The position numbers were made by a program, and so were the translations under genes. From positions 248,001-312,000 of the forward strand of contig CAMPDV010000188.1 of the NCBI GenBank assembly GCA_946699065.1: 64,000 nucleotides of DNA, given 5' to 3'. The DNA comes from Loxodes magnus (lineage: Eukaryota; Ciliophora; Karyorelictea; Loxodida; Loxodidae). Position 1 is the stretch's first letter, and the number at the start of each line of letters is the position of its first letter. Positions 25,901-38,266 of this stretch are shown here, piece after piece. The notes below the pieces were generated by a model. That model was given only the letters and a program-made list of their open reading frames with translations, ran no database searches and had not been told where the DNA came from.

Positions 25901-26274
25901 AATAAAGTATTTCTAAGTAAGAAAAAATTCCTTGTTCAGTATAGAGATTAATTTATGAGGGAAAGTTACTAGAAGATGTGAATACTCTTTAGAAATATAA
26001 GATCTAAAATGAATCAATTATTTTTTGTGAAATATACAAAGGAGAAAATTTAGAACTTTTAGTGAAAATGATTCCTGATAGATTAATAAACTTGAATGCA
26101 AACTCCTCGTAAACTATTTAAAAAGTCAAATATAAGATACAAGACAAATAAGGAATTCCAATCGATTGGTAAATTCTGATTTTCGCTGGAAAGGAACTAA
26201 AAGACGATTCTACTTTGTTTGATTGCAATATAAATGGTAAAGAAACTATTGATTTAGTAGTCAGTCCTCCTTGA
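22984..26274 (+). CDS. TRIM-like RING/B-box/coiled-coil protein fused to ten ubiquitin-like domains
   Basis: A 1096-residue protein in a single frame, exact triplet length, ending at TGA 26272-26274. Residues 5-47 hold a RING-like Cys array (C5, C8, C23, C28, C31, C44, C47). Residues 73-102 form a B-box (C73, H76, C84, H87, C92, C95, H99, C102). A Gln/Glu/Lys coiled coil runs to about 330. From residue 335 there are ten tandem ubiquitin-like domains of about 75 residues; the start of most is marked by M-x-I-x-V/I-K and the middle by a QKLIFxGKxLED-type stretch. None ends in Gly-Gly; domain 5 ends RLRGC. TRIM proteins are E3 ligases. With no cleavage site, the domains are probably permanent, acting as a scaffold or ubiquitin mimic rather than a ubiquitin source. 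No fusion of this shape is known to me. Confidence 0.9.
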
Positions 26275-28071
26275 AATTTTAAATATTTAATTTTCTTTTC
26301 TCGTTAAAAGATAATTTCATTAGGTTGAGCATTTAACTATTAAAATACGTAAAAAATTAATAGCAATCTAAATTTAAAATACCTATCTTTATTAATCTCA
26401 TATTAAAATACCCATTTCTTCTTTTACTCTTATAGATTGGATTTATTAAAAGCTTAAAATTATAAATCTAGAAATAGCTTCTCAGATTATATGATGGAAG
26501 TACTTTATTAATAATAGATAAATTTAACTGGGTGAAGGGTATGGATGATAATCGTGAATCTAGAACATATAGGTTATAGTTTAATAAGAAAAAAGCATAA
26601 GGTATAAAAAGTTTACTATTAATGCATACATATCTCTAAACTTTAGTACAATTTTTTAAACTGTTTGATTCTAGATATAACTAAAAAGAAATCTAAATCT
26701 CTTTAATATAAATAAAATAATTATTTTAGTAACTTTTGAATTATCTCATTTAAAAGACAACTAAGGGTTAATAGCAATATACTAATAGAAAGCTAAAGTA
26801 TACTTGTTTCATAAAATTGAATAATGATGATTTAATTATAATTAAATAAGATTTGTTCTCTCTATTATATAATAAAAACTTAAAATTAAATTATAAATAA
26901 AAGCTAATAAGAATATATTAAATAACAAATTATCTAGAATTCTTTGTCTAATTACTTTTTTATTTATTTTAATATTCTTTAATTATATCAAGGTAAAAAT
27001 AATTAATTAACAAGCAATAAAACAAATATAGCTGATATTTTCTTCATAAAGGTAAATAAATAAATCTAAAAATGATGCTAATGATATGAAAGTATTTTGG
27101 CATTTATTTAATAAAGCCATATTAAAAGAAACTAAAGGCTATTATTATTTATTAAGATCTATTTTTTATTTATTTATTTATAAAGTTATCTATTACTAAG
27201 TTATACCAAAAATAGGTTAATTTGAAGCATATATTTGCAAACTAAGGATGGGGTTCTTGGCTTATGAAATAAAGTCATTATAAAAATTTAACCTATCTAA
27301 GAAAAATTCTCATTTCAGTGAGGTAACATCGGAATTATTTTTTCTAACCTAGTTAAAATGATTATATTTGGAAAGTTAGAAAGATATCTTATAAATGAAG
27401 ATAGAATAATCTTTAAAATATATTGATTCAAGGAAATGTTTAATAAAAAATACTAAAATGATTGAAGATATGATATTTAAGTCTTATCTAATAAAATGGT
27501 TTTAGTGTCTAAATAAAGAAAATTATATTTCTATTTATTATTTTTATTTAAGATTATAAAGCTTATATGGCACATGTCTATTCTTTATATTGTTTATAAA
27601 TTTATTAAAGCAAAAAAGTATAACTAGCTATATAATAAAATAAAGGAAAAAAGTATATGAAAGTTAGTAGGAAGATTATAAATTTTAAATCAGTAATATT
27701 TTTGCTTTCCTAAAGTTTCTTAAAGCTATTTGATTATATAAACAGAAATAATCAAAATTAAAGGATTTAATTCAAAATTGGTAAATAAGTTAAAATTTAT
27801 AAAAAGATAAAGATTAAGCCTATATTAAGCAGAAAGAAAGCATAATAATAATTATTAATTAATAAGTAATTAGCATTTATCATAGAAAATTCATGAGATA
27901 ATCAATGGGAACTAAATAATCTAAAATTGCTTGATTTTTTTAATTATTAACCCTAGTTAAGTTATTATAATTTAGTCAAAATCTGCATTAATAAATTAAA
28001 ATATTTGAGTAAAATAGATAAAATTAATATAAATTAAGAAATTTAAAAGATACCTTAACTTAAATTAGATA
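26275..28071. other. AT-rich intergenic region
   Basis: About 1.8 kb with GC content well below the flanking genes and no domain, repeat or RNA motif that I can support. Confidence 0.45.
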
Positions 28072-29256
28072 ATGATGCTTTTACCTTCTTTTAAAAAATT
28101 TATATTCAGATTATATTCGCAAAAAGTTGTTTATGGAATCATTCAAAAATAAGAGAGTTTGCTCTAGAAATTGGGATACTTCTATGAAAAAGGAAAACTT
28201 GTTAGTATGAAAACTGGTTAGAAATTTTAATTCACAAATTAGGATAATTACGAAGCTATAACTTTAGCTGTTGCTCAATAAGTTTAAGAAATAATGAAAA
28301 AGTAACTAGAGATGAAAGAGATATTTATATAGGAAGGAGGCAAAGATTGTAATATATTTATTTCTAAAGATTTTTACAAAAATTAGCAGACTTGTTTACT
28401 AATGATATAAGGAATAGGTAAGGTTAGTCCTGGCATATGATCAAGATCTGTTTGCATTAACGAGAGTCTTTAATTGGGAAGTATGCTTCCATTTATTTAA
28501 AAAGCTTAAGCAAAATTATGATCTTCAATTATTTTTAATCCCAACAATTGATAAAATAAATCTCAAGGAAGTGACTATAATCATTGCAACTATGTTTGAG
28601 AAGAATTTGTAAACAAATCTCCAGCAAGAGATTTAAAAATAATAGCTCATAGTGGTGGAGGCAGAAGAACATTAAACTTACTTGAGAATTAATAAGATTT
28701 TAGGCAAAGAGTTTCTGCAATAGCCTTCACTGATTCTAGACATACTAATGTAGAAAAATCAGGAGAACAGAATTTTAAATTTCTAAGTGAGAAAGCAATA
28801 AATTTTAAAATATCTTAGTAACCTTTAGGTAATCTAATTGATAATCCTAATATAAAAGAATAAGGATGTATGATTGTTTCGTGTGGACATAATTAGCATG
28901 AATATTCAACAGGCAGTGCATTTGAACATGTTTTTTAATTTCTAGATGATCCATAGAAATATATATTGGAGCGAGCAAAGAGTAATTAAAAAACTTCTTA
29001 AAGAACAGAAGAATTTTAACTATCAATTTAATTAGCTAATAAGAAATATTTTAAGCAACTATATTCAATTTATTTAAAGCTACAAAATAAATCCTAATAA
29101 ATACTTAAAGAGATATTATTATCTACAATCAATTTTAAATAATAGCTAGGCTAGGAAAATACCGAAAGAAACAATCTTTGTCTTCATTTATTAAATTAAA
29201 TAGGCAAGATAGTATAAATTATAAAAAATGATTTTTTGCTTAAAAATAAACTTTGA
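28072..29256 (+). CDS. FAM172/Arb2-domain protein, paralog 1
   Basis: A 394-residue protein in one frame, exact triplet length, ending at TGA 29254-29256. The core, about residues 75-300, matches the Arb2/FAM172 family: CNIFISKDFY, a LLMIQGIGKVSPGIWSRS segment followed by a CIN.SL.LGSMLPFI block, FNPNNW, an AHSGGGRR nucleophile-elbow-like motif and AIAFTDS. The fold is alpha/beta-hydrolase-like. Family members studied in yeast and mammals act with Argonaute complexes in heterochromatin silencing or in cotranscriptional splicing control. In ciliates small-RNA-guided chromatin events are central, so such a role is tempting but is inference. The conserved Trp after PGI is encoded by TGA. A Lys/Gln-rich C-terminal tail is added. 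The neighbour at 30128-31018 is a paralog. Confidence 0.8.
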
Positions 29257-30127
29257 TTATGTGTACTCAGAGTATATAATAGTTCACCTTAATAAAACTA
29301 AAAGAATAAAAAAATAATTGAATTTAATAATTTATTCCTTAATATAATTTTCTTTTAGTTATTAAAAGAAATATATAAATTTTAAAGTTTTAATTTTTAA
29401 GTTAATATAAGAGACAAATGTACTATAAAGTATTGTGATGTAGATTTTAAAGATAAAATTAATAGATAGTATAAAAATTAATTACATAATATAGATACTT
29501 AGAAGCAAGTTTTAATTAGATAAAATTTATTTATTACGAAGTTATAATATAATTTAATCATTATCATAGTTTAGTTCCTTATTATTCCTTCTATATCCCT
29601 ATCTTTTCATATTCTTATGGATTTTTATGAAATTAAATGTTTCAAACTTATAATTAAAATAATCAATTCTTCATAAATTCAAATTTATTATTTTCAAGCT
29701 TTGTGGCTACTATTTATTAAATAATATAATCACATTAAAGAAGAATGAATATCTCCTTTTACTTATTTAAATTTATTTCAAATATAATAACCCTGCTTTA
29801 TAAACTACCAAACGCCTATAAATAAAAATCATAGCTAATTTTTGGTTATAAAAATAGATTTATATCAAGCTTAAGCTTTAAAATAAACTTAATATTATGA
29901 ACTTACAATCAAAAGAAATCAACTATATCATAGTTATCTTTATTATTAATTATTTCAAATAACCTCTAAATTAAACTAGCTCTAAGTTGCTTTAAAACAT
30001 AATCGCTAGGCTATAAGTATTGAATAGCTAAAGTTAAATTTAACTAAATTTATTGTTAGCTTTATTTATTTATTTTAGTGCTTAAAATAAATTATTGCCT
30101 TTTCTATAAATTTCTTTTATAAATTTG
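29257..30127. other. AT-rich spacer between the two Arb2-like paralogs
   Basis: No motif seen. The two flanking genes are diverged, and this spacer shows no obvious copy of either. Confidence 0.45.
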
Positions 30128-31018
30128 ATGGAAGCTAAATCAGAAAGTTTTCTGTAAAGCTTAGGATATACTTTCGATATCAGTGGAAATTGTATTAATA
30201 TAAAAACAGGATAGCCTTTTATTTTTAGAAGTTAGCAAGAATATGATATTTTGTCGCAGGCTGTTTTATAGCATGTTTAGAGCATATTAAAAACCTAATA
30301 TGAAATGCAAGAAATTTTTGTGAAAGAAGGAGGATCTGATTGCAATATTTTTCTTTCTAAGGATTTTTACGAAAATTAATTGCCTTGCTTACTTTTAATT
30401 CATGGAATGGGAAATGTTAAGCCTGGCATTTGATCGACTTCAGTGTGCATTTAAGATAATTTATTAAAAGGTAGTATGCTTTTATACATTTAAAAAGCAT
30501 AGGAACTTAAGTGATCTATTATTGTTTTCAATCCTAATAATTGGAAAGATAATATTGCATATAGCGATTACGAGCATTGCTAATTTGTATGGGAAAATTA
30601 TATTTAGTGAAGTCCTGCTAGAGAGCTAAAAATTGTAGCTCATAGTGCTGGTGGAAGAAGAACTTTAAGCTTATTGAGGAGAAATTGGGATTTCTATAAT
30701 AAAGTTACAGCGATAGCATTTACAGATTCACCACCTTTAAATGTATGAAAACTTGATTAGAAAGGATAAGAATATTTAAAAAAAACAGCAGTCAATTTTG
30801 CGACTTCAAATAAACCTATAGGTGCTTTTATAGGATATCCAAATATTTAAGAATGAGGCTGTACAGTTGTATCATGCGGTGATTAAAGACATGAATATTC
30901 AAGCTATGCAGCTTTTAGTTGTGTATTCGCATTTCTGGAAAAACCATAGAAATTTTTGTCAAATTATTAATAAAAAGAAAATAAAAGCACTATGTAGAAA
31001 CCGCTCAAAGACCAATGA
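30128..31018 (+). CDS. FAM172/Arb2-domain protein, paralog 2
   Basis: A 296-residue protein in one frame, ATG 30128 to TGA 31016-31018, exact triplet length. It aligns over its full core with the protein at 28072-29256: CNIFLSKDFYENQ, IHGMGNVKPGIWSTS, GSMLLYIQKAQ, FNPNNW, AHSAGGRR and AIAFTDSP, and a VSCGDQRHEYS segment where paralog 1 has VSCGHNQHEYS. The motif after AHS differs (SAGG against SGGG). The Trp after PGI is again TGA. It lacks the first 15 residues and the long Gln/Lys-rich tail of paralog 1. The tandem arrangement on the same strand points to gene duplication followed by clear divergence. Molecular activity of the family is unsettled, so no enzyme activity is assigned. Confidence 0.8.
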
Positions 31019-32039
31019 TTTCATAATTACTCTTATTTACTTTTATTTGATGTGATGCTATATAAGTTTATTTCTTTCTCAAAATTAAAAAATAGAGTCT
31101 TTATATTTAACTTAGCCTTGTAAACTAATTGTCTACAACTTAGTTTATTACTTCTCTCAACTAGCAACCTTTGAAGGATATTTAGTAATTTATTAATAAA
31201 TATGATTCATTTTTTAATTTAATCTCAGTTAAATAGAAAAAGGAAAAATTGCTAAGAACAAGTAAATAAAAGTGAATAAATCCATTTTCAATAAGCCAGC
31301 AAGCAAAAATATACAGAGTATAGTAATCTAAAAAAATGTATACCTAATAAGGCTATAAGTAACCCATCTAATTATTATATTTATTAATGGTAGATTAATT
31401 AATGAGATAAGAAATAAACTTAAGTTATATTTTCAATTTTAAAAAATAAAGACCTTATATATCTAACTATAAGGTAGATTAATAAAACATTAAAATGTAA
31501 AATAAAGTTTATATCAATTAGATCATTAGCAGGGTATTTAAATTTTAAATTATTATATAAGATTAAATAAAAATAAATTATATCAATTTATTTTAGCTAT
31601 TCCATTTTAAAAAGATACATCAGCTCTTATTTGACTGTAATCATTTTTTTAACATTTAGATTTTAGAAATCCAATTAATAAAAAATAAAAAAGCTATTAT
31701 TATAATTTTGAAATAATCAGGCCAATTTAACTAAAATTAAATAATCATGATTTATAATTTAAAATACTATAAAAATTATAAATAAACTAACTTGCATTAT
31801 ATGCTTAAAAGGAAATTAATGTTAATAGATTATCGATATTGATATTTAGAATAAACTAATTAATTATTAAATAAAGCAATAGTAAATTTTAATGCTTAAA
31901 TATCTATTTTGACTTTTATTTTCATAAAATATTATGATTAAAGCTTTTAAAATACCTTTAAGCAGAGAATTTTATATATTTTATAGCTAAATTAAATAAT
32001 TTTGATCATTTGGGTCTTAATTATAAATTTATGAAAAGT
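31019..32039. other. AT-rich intergenic region
   Basis: No supported gene. A short Lys/Gln-rich stretch near 31230-31380 could be coding in either of two plus-strand frames but has no motif. Confidence 0.4.
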
Positions 32040-34393
32040 ATTTTTAATTGAGACTAAGATTACTGAGTTGAGTAATTTAAAGAGCTATTTTTAGTAAAAT
32101 CAATAGGAAGCACACTGTTTCCACCTGCTGTGCATATGTGGAATTTTTTTTAATTTGCAAGCTCCAAAATAATTTAAAGGTTGTATTTATGAGGTATTAT
32201 CTCTTGATATTTTCTAATTATTTCACTAGAGATATTTTAGAAAATAAAATTTAGAAACTTAGTCATAATATACGTAAAAAGAATAAGCGAAGCTTACTTT
32301 TTAAATTAAGTTCTCTGCTAATAAAAGTATCGATAAACTATTACAAAATCAGATAAAAGAAACAACAACTTAAGTAAAATTTTCTCCCAACCAACTAAAT
32401 AGCCTTAACTATAAAAATATTTTCTTTAGATAAGTCTAAATTTTTTTAAAAGATAACTATGAATATAATTTATCAAGCGTATAAGCATTTATCTACATTA
32501 GTGAAATTTATATAATTTGCTAATGAAATAAAGCAAAACTTAGTTTAAATTTAAAGCAAAAGTTTTAAGTTAAAAGTATTAAATTAAGAAATTTAATACT
32601 CTTCTATAATTTATTTGTCTTTACTTTTAAGCATTCTGATTTTCTACAAAAATTACACTTAATTCCATAAACAATTTTCATCATTTAAGTATCTTTAAAA
32701 TCTCATATTAAGATATATTAGAATTGAACTAATTTAAATCAATTTCTTCTTTATTGAATATTAAGTTTTAAATCCGCAGACTCAATTTCTCAAATAAAAG
32801 ATAAAAGAAGACACTAACAAATAAATAAAAAAGTATAGACTTAATAAACTTTAAAGCTTTAATTAGATTCTAGTTTTAGGAAATAGTAGAAAGTGGATTT
32901 AAATTAATAAAAGCAATAAACTAATAATCTAAAGAGTTATTAATGGAGGCTTATTGCTTTAATAGACTGTATAAATTTAATTAAAAACATAATAAATAAC
33001 CTTTATTTTATTATTAGGTATATTAATGCTAAATAATTAGCTTTCATTCGACTTATATGATAGATATAAGATAATATTGTCTTTATTATTTTTAAATGAA
33101 GATTAAATATTTTTAACTAGCATTTAATAAGAAATTTAATTTATATAGAGTAGAATTACTAGAGAAGCTTAAGAACTTATAAAATAGCATAAGATAGATA
33201 ATCCTATAAATTAAAAATTAAATCTAAAGATATTATCTTAGAAATTTATTATATCCCTTACTATTAATTTAAGGGAATAATAAGCTTCATTGGATGCATA
33301 ATTCTTATGTAGCTTTATTTTATAAAATTAAGCATTTATAAGATAATTTATTTGTAAAAGGTATATCATTATTAGATATATAATGCTTTTATCAATTTAG
33401 CTTAAATAAATATTTTATTATCTATTTCCACTCTAACTATTTTAGTGAGTTCCATCTAAAAATGATTACAATTAATAAGTTTTAAAGCTATATAATTTAA
33501 AAAGTTGAGAGACTAGATAGAAATAAATAAGCTTAAGAAGTAGTTAATTAGATTTTATGATTAGATCAAAATGCTTTTAGATTTAAGCTTAATATCTATT
33601 AAGACTTAAAAATAGGTTGATATAAGCGATATAAGAGTTAAAGCTAATAGATACAAGAGTATTAATACTTATTGATTCATATATACTCTATGTAATCTTA
33701 GCAATACTTATTCAAAAAGATTTAATAAGTAGCATAGCTATAATAACTAATTTAATAAATGAAAAATTTACCTAATAAATATCTTAATAATCTGATAAGC
33801 ATAAATAGAATAGAAAGTATTTATTTATTAACTAATAAGTATCAATAGATTCAAATAAGTGTTTCGATAACTATAAGCAAAATAAGAAATGTTATTAGAT
33901 AAAACTTCCATTTTCTTCAATTTACATTTAGATAATAAATTCTTTATTTATAAGCCTAGTGCTAAGTGATTGCTCTCATATCTGATATCATAAAGAGTAT
34001 AAATCCGTATGAAATAAATAAAAGTTGAAGGTATCAATTGATATAACTTTATTTCTCTTATTAATTAATTTAATTTTGAATTCTCACTAAACTAAACAAC
34101 TTCATTTATCAAATACCCATCAAAGAGAAAACTAGCCGAATAAATTTAGCAAGCTCGTAAGCTTAATCGTTTAAGTATATATTTTAGTCATATTTCTCTA
34201 TAAATTCCACCTTAAGCATAAATATTAAGTCTCAATTCTTATGACGAAATTAGACAGGGAAAGGTAAAAGCAGAAAAAGGAAAATGAGTAAAAGTAAATT
34301 TAACTAGATAATAAGAGTAAGGGGATTAAATATATAAAGTTTTAGCAGAAATGTACAGTAATTAATTAATAGAGATATTTATACCTACCATGA
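32040..34393 (+). CDS. Large unrecognised protein, probably with several short introns
   Basis: G-rich first codon positions and balanced residues mark coding sequence across most of this stretch, but in three successive frames: one from about 32040 to 32970 (starting in a Cys/His-containing segment and continuing through a Gln/Lys/Asn-rich part), a second from about 32940 to 33280 (a Leu-rich membrane-like segment, then a Glu/Gln helix), and a third from about 33260 to 34010 (aromatic and Gln-rich helical repeats). The last part returns to another frame and ends at TGA 34391-34393, 57 bases before the next gene. Short introns or frameshifts would explain the switches. I do not recognise the family; the alternation of hydrophobic and Gln-rich helical segments recalls large ciliate membrane proteins, but that is only an impression. 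Start uncertain. Confidence 0.38.
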
Positions 34394-34450
34394 TACTGAT
34401 ACTTTCTGTTATTTTCTCATATTAAAGAATTCACGCTTTTATAAATTATA

Positions 34451-37400
34451 ATGTAGTCTAGCTAAGACCAACAAATTATTGCTTCGCTCTCTTCCTTTGA
34501 AAAAACCTGAAAAATTGGAGAAGGAACAAGTGGAGCAGTTTTCGCTGGAAAATCAACTGAGGGAGTTGAAGTTGCAATTAAGATATATTATTAAAATAAC
34601 GTTGATGAGGAGCTGCAAAAAGAGTTTGTGAATATAGTTAGAACAGTAAAATAAATTAACCATCCAAACTTGCTTTAAATTATTGGTTACTGTCCTAATC
34701 CAACTGGTCTAATTATGGAGCTAAGAAGTAATTCTTTGTTTTCTGCTTTAAAAAATAAAGAAATGACTTGGAAATAGAGGTTTGAAATAAGTATTCAAAT
34801 TGTAGATGGATTATAAGGATTACATGAGGCAAAATTAGTTCATGGAAATATTAAAAGTACCAATATTCTTCTGGATGCAAATATGGGAGTAAAAATAGGG
34901 GATATGGAATATCTAGTTGTTCAAAAGTTTTCTAAAAGATCAGCAATATAAAATGAAATAAACGCTTGAAAGGCACCTGAACTTTTTAATCAAAACCCTA
35001 AATACACCGAATAATCTGATATTTATGCCTTAGGAGTAACTTTCTGGGAAATTGCTTCTTCAAAAATTCCTTTTGCAGGTGTAAAAAATAAAGAAATCAA
35101 AAATAAAATTAAAAAAGGATAAATAGAAAAAATACCTGAGAGTTGTCCTTAACTCTATGAGCAAATAATAAAAAAATGCTAAGAAAATTAACCAGAAGAA
35201 AGAATAAACTTGAAGTAAATAAAGGAAATACTTTTATAAGCAAAACTATAAGTTCAAGAAGAAATCTCTAATTAATATGAAGGATAATATATTAATGGAA
35301 AAAGAAATGGACAAGGAACTATGGTATGAAATAGAGGATCTCAAAAAGGAGATAAATATACTGGAGAGTGGGTTTTTGATATGATGCATGGTAAAGGTAT
35401 CTATTATCTCTCAAATGGAAATATATTTGAAGGGTAATTTATTGAAAATAAGAAATAAGGAAAAGGAATTTTTAAATGAAAAAACGGTAATTCTTACGAA
35501 GGAGAGTATGTAGATGGAAAAAGGCAAGGTAATGGAACTTATATTTGAAAGCAAGAAAATGAAGAATTTAAATATGTTGGCGAATGGAAAAACGATTTTA
35601 TGCACGGAAAAGGTAAATTGCACCTTCCTAATGAACTTACTTATGAAGGAGAATTTAAGGAAAACAAAAAGTTTGGTTAAGGAATTTTGACTTGCTAATT
35701 CGGAGTAATTTATAAAGGACAATGGGTAAATGACAAAAAATAGGGTAAGGGATTCTAAACAAGCTTTTAAGATTCATAATTTGGAGATAAATATGAAGGA
35801 GAATTTGTTGAAGATAAAAGACAAGGCAAAGGCACTTTAAAATGTATAAATGGAGATAAATATGTAGGAGATTGGTTTGATGATTAAAAGCAAGGTAATG
35901 GAATCTATTTAGCATGGTATGGAAACAAATATGATGGAAAATGAATAAAAGATAAAAGAGAAGGTAAAGGAAATTAAATTTGGATAGTAGAAGAAAATTA
36001 TGAAGATAATTATGAAGGAGATTGGAAAGAGGATTTGAGACATGGGAAAGGTATTATGTATTATTCTAATGGAGATATTTATGAAGGGTAATGAATCAAA
36101 GATTAAAAAGAAGGAAATGGAGTATTTATAGGATATGATGGAAATTAATATGAAGGATAATTCTAAAATGACAAAAAATAAGGTAAAGGAATTTTATAAT
36201 ATACTAATGGTGATAAGTATGAAGGAGATTGGCTTGATGATTCAAAGCACGGAAAAGGAATATAAAAATATATTGATGGAAGTATTTATGATGGAGAATG
36301 GGAAAAAGGATAAAAAAAAGGAAAAGGAATTTTATAATATACTAATGGTGATAAGTATGAAGGAGATTGGCTTGATGATTCAAAGCACGGAAAAGGAATA
36401 TACAAATATATTGATGGAAGTATTTATGATGGAGAATGGGAAAAAGGATTAAAAAAAGGAAAAGGAATGAAAAAATATATTGATGGAAGTATTTATGATG
36501 GAGAATGGGAAAAAGGATTAAAATAAGGAAAAGGAACATTTAAATGAAAAAAAGGAGATAAGTATGTAGGAGAATTTCATCTAAATAAAATGCATGGTAA
36601 AGGTATTTTATATTATAACAACGGCGAGAGATATGAAGGAGAGTGGGCTGAAGGCGAGTAATCAGGAGAAGGAATTTTCTATTAAAATAATGGAGAAAAA
36701 ATTTAAAGAGCAATGCATAAAGGTATGATTTAGGGATACTAAACAATTTTAGCAGAAAATGGAGCAAAGTTTGAAGGAATAGTCCAGTTAAATTTAATGG
36801 AAGGAATTGTAAAATTTGATAATGGAGATAAATACATTGGAACATTGGAAGGAGGATTGAAAAAAGGAAATGGTATAATTTTTTATGATAATGGAGATAA
36901 ATACTAAGGTTAGTGGAAAAATAACAAAAAGCATGGAAAAGGAGTGTATACATGAGTAAATGGAGACACATTTGAAGGATTATGGTTAAATGGTAAGAAG
37001 TAGGGAAAAGGAATATATAAAGGATACATTAATAACAAAGAAAGAATAACATTTACTGGAAATTGAAATGAAGACATGATTTAAGATTTTGAATTAATTT
37101 AATTCGATGATGGAAGTAAATTCGAAGGAAAATTCTTAGATAATAAGAAATCAGGTCAAGGAACTTTCATTTGATAAATTGGAGATTAATTTAAAGGAAA
37201 TTTTACAAATGATTAAATGTAAGGCTAAGGTGAATATGAATGGAAGTCAGGATAATACAAAGGCAATAAATACAAAGGAAATTTCCATTAAAATAAAATG
37301 CAGGGGCAAGGAACGTTTAATTTTTCAAATGGTGATGTCTACGTAGGTTAATGGTAAAATGGTAAAAAGCATGGAATAGGAGTTTTTACTTCAGGGAATG

Positions 37401-38266
37401 GAAATAAATATGAAGGATAATATGTGAATGGAAAAAAGTCTGGTAAAGGAAAATTCATATGGAAGTAAGATAACTAGGAAAGATCATAGTATGATGGAGA
37501 TTGATCTTAAAGTAAAATTTCTGGAAAAGGAGTATTGCAGTTTAAAAATGGAAATATATACGAAGGAGAATGGTAAGACGGTAGGAGAAACGGAAAAGGA
37601 AAATAACAATATGCAAATGGAGATATATACGAAGGAGAATGATAAGACGGTAAGAGAAACGGAAAAGGAAAATAATAATATGCAAATGGAGATATATACG
37701 AAGGAGAATGGAGTTAGGATTTCAAGCATGGAAATGGTATATTTATCGAAAAAAATGGAAATATATTATAAATATAATATTAATTTGATAAGAGGAAAGA
37801 ATAAAAACAGTAGAATTTAGGAGAAGGCTCAGAGGGTGAAAAATATAATGGAGACTTATTAGATAATAAAAGACATGGAAAAGGAATTTAATATTATGCA
37901 AATGGAGACGTATATGAAGGTGATTGGCTTAATGATATGAGGCATGGATAAGGAATTTATATCAAAAAAGGTGAATATTAGTACGAAGGATAGTTTGATA
38001 ATAATAGAAAATAAGGAAAAGGAACCTTAATATGATTGTCAGAGCAATAAAAAGGAAATAAATATGTAGGCGAATATCATAATGATTTGATGCAAGGTTT
38101 TGGTATATATTATTTTGCAAATGGAGATATATATGAAGGAAATTGAATGAATAATAAATGGCATGGCAAAGGAATTTTCAAGTGGAAAAACGGAGTACAA
38201 GTTGAAAAAATTTATGAAAATGGATAGTTGCAGAAAAGAGATAGCGCTGCTTCAAGGAAAAACTGA
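34451..38266 (+). CDS. Pseudokinase fused to about 39 MORN repeats
   Basis: A 1271-residue protein in one frame, exact triplet length, TGA 38264-38266. Residues 17-270 are a protein-kinase fold of tyrosine-kinase-like type: GEGTSG at 23-28, the VAIK lysine at 44, a KAPELF stretch and [13 protein letters not shown]. The catalytic HRD is HGN (131-133), so the base Asp is Asn, and the metal-binding DFG is DME (151-153). It is therefore predicted to be catalytically weak or dead. From residue 276 about 39 MORN units follow (YEGxWxxGKxHGKG type), to near the C-terminus. MORN arrays bind phosphoinositides or other proteins and scaffold membrane and cytoskeletal structures. The conserved MORN Trp is written TGG or TGA, and Gln as TAA, TAG or CAA, which makes this gene a direct readout of the code. 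A decayed copy of its 3' end lies at 56625-56870. Confidence 0.9.
36189..36536 (+). repeat. 138-bp tandem repeat inside the MORN array
   Basis: A 138-bp unit (two MORN motifs, 46 residues) occurs twice almost perfectly, at 36189-36326 and 36327-36464, followed by half a unit to 36536. Near identity at DNA level in a gene whose other MORN units are diverged indicates recent expansion by unequal exchange or slippage. Confidence 0.85.
37550..37755 (+). repeat. 69-bp tandem repeat inside the MORN array
   Basis: A 69-bp unit encoding one MORN motif (23 residues) is repeated nearly perfectly twice, starting near 37550 and 37619, with a partial third copy after it. It is a second, independent recent expansion within the same gene. 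Confidence 0.8.

Noticed and set aside
35411..36971. Several long minus-strand frames open in the standard code, rich in Leu, Phe and Ile
   Set aside because: They are antisense shadows of the MORN-repeat array; the repeated pattern and motif sit on the plus strand.
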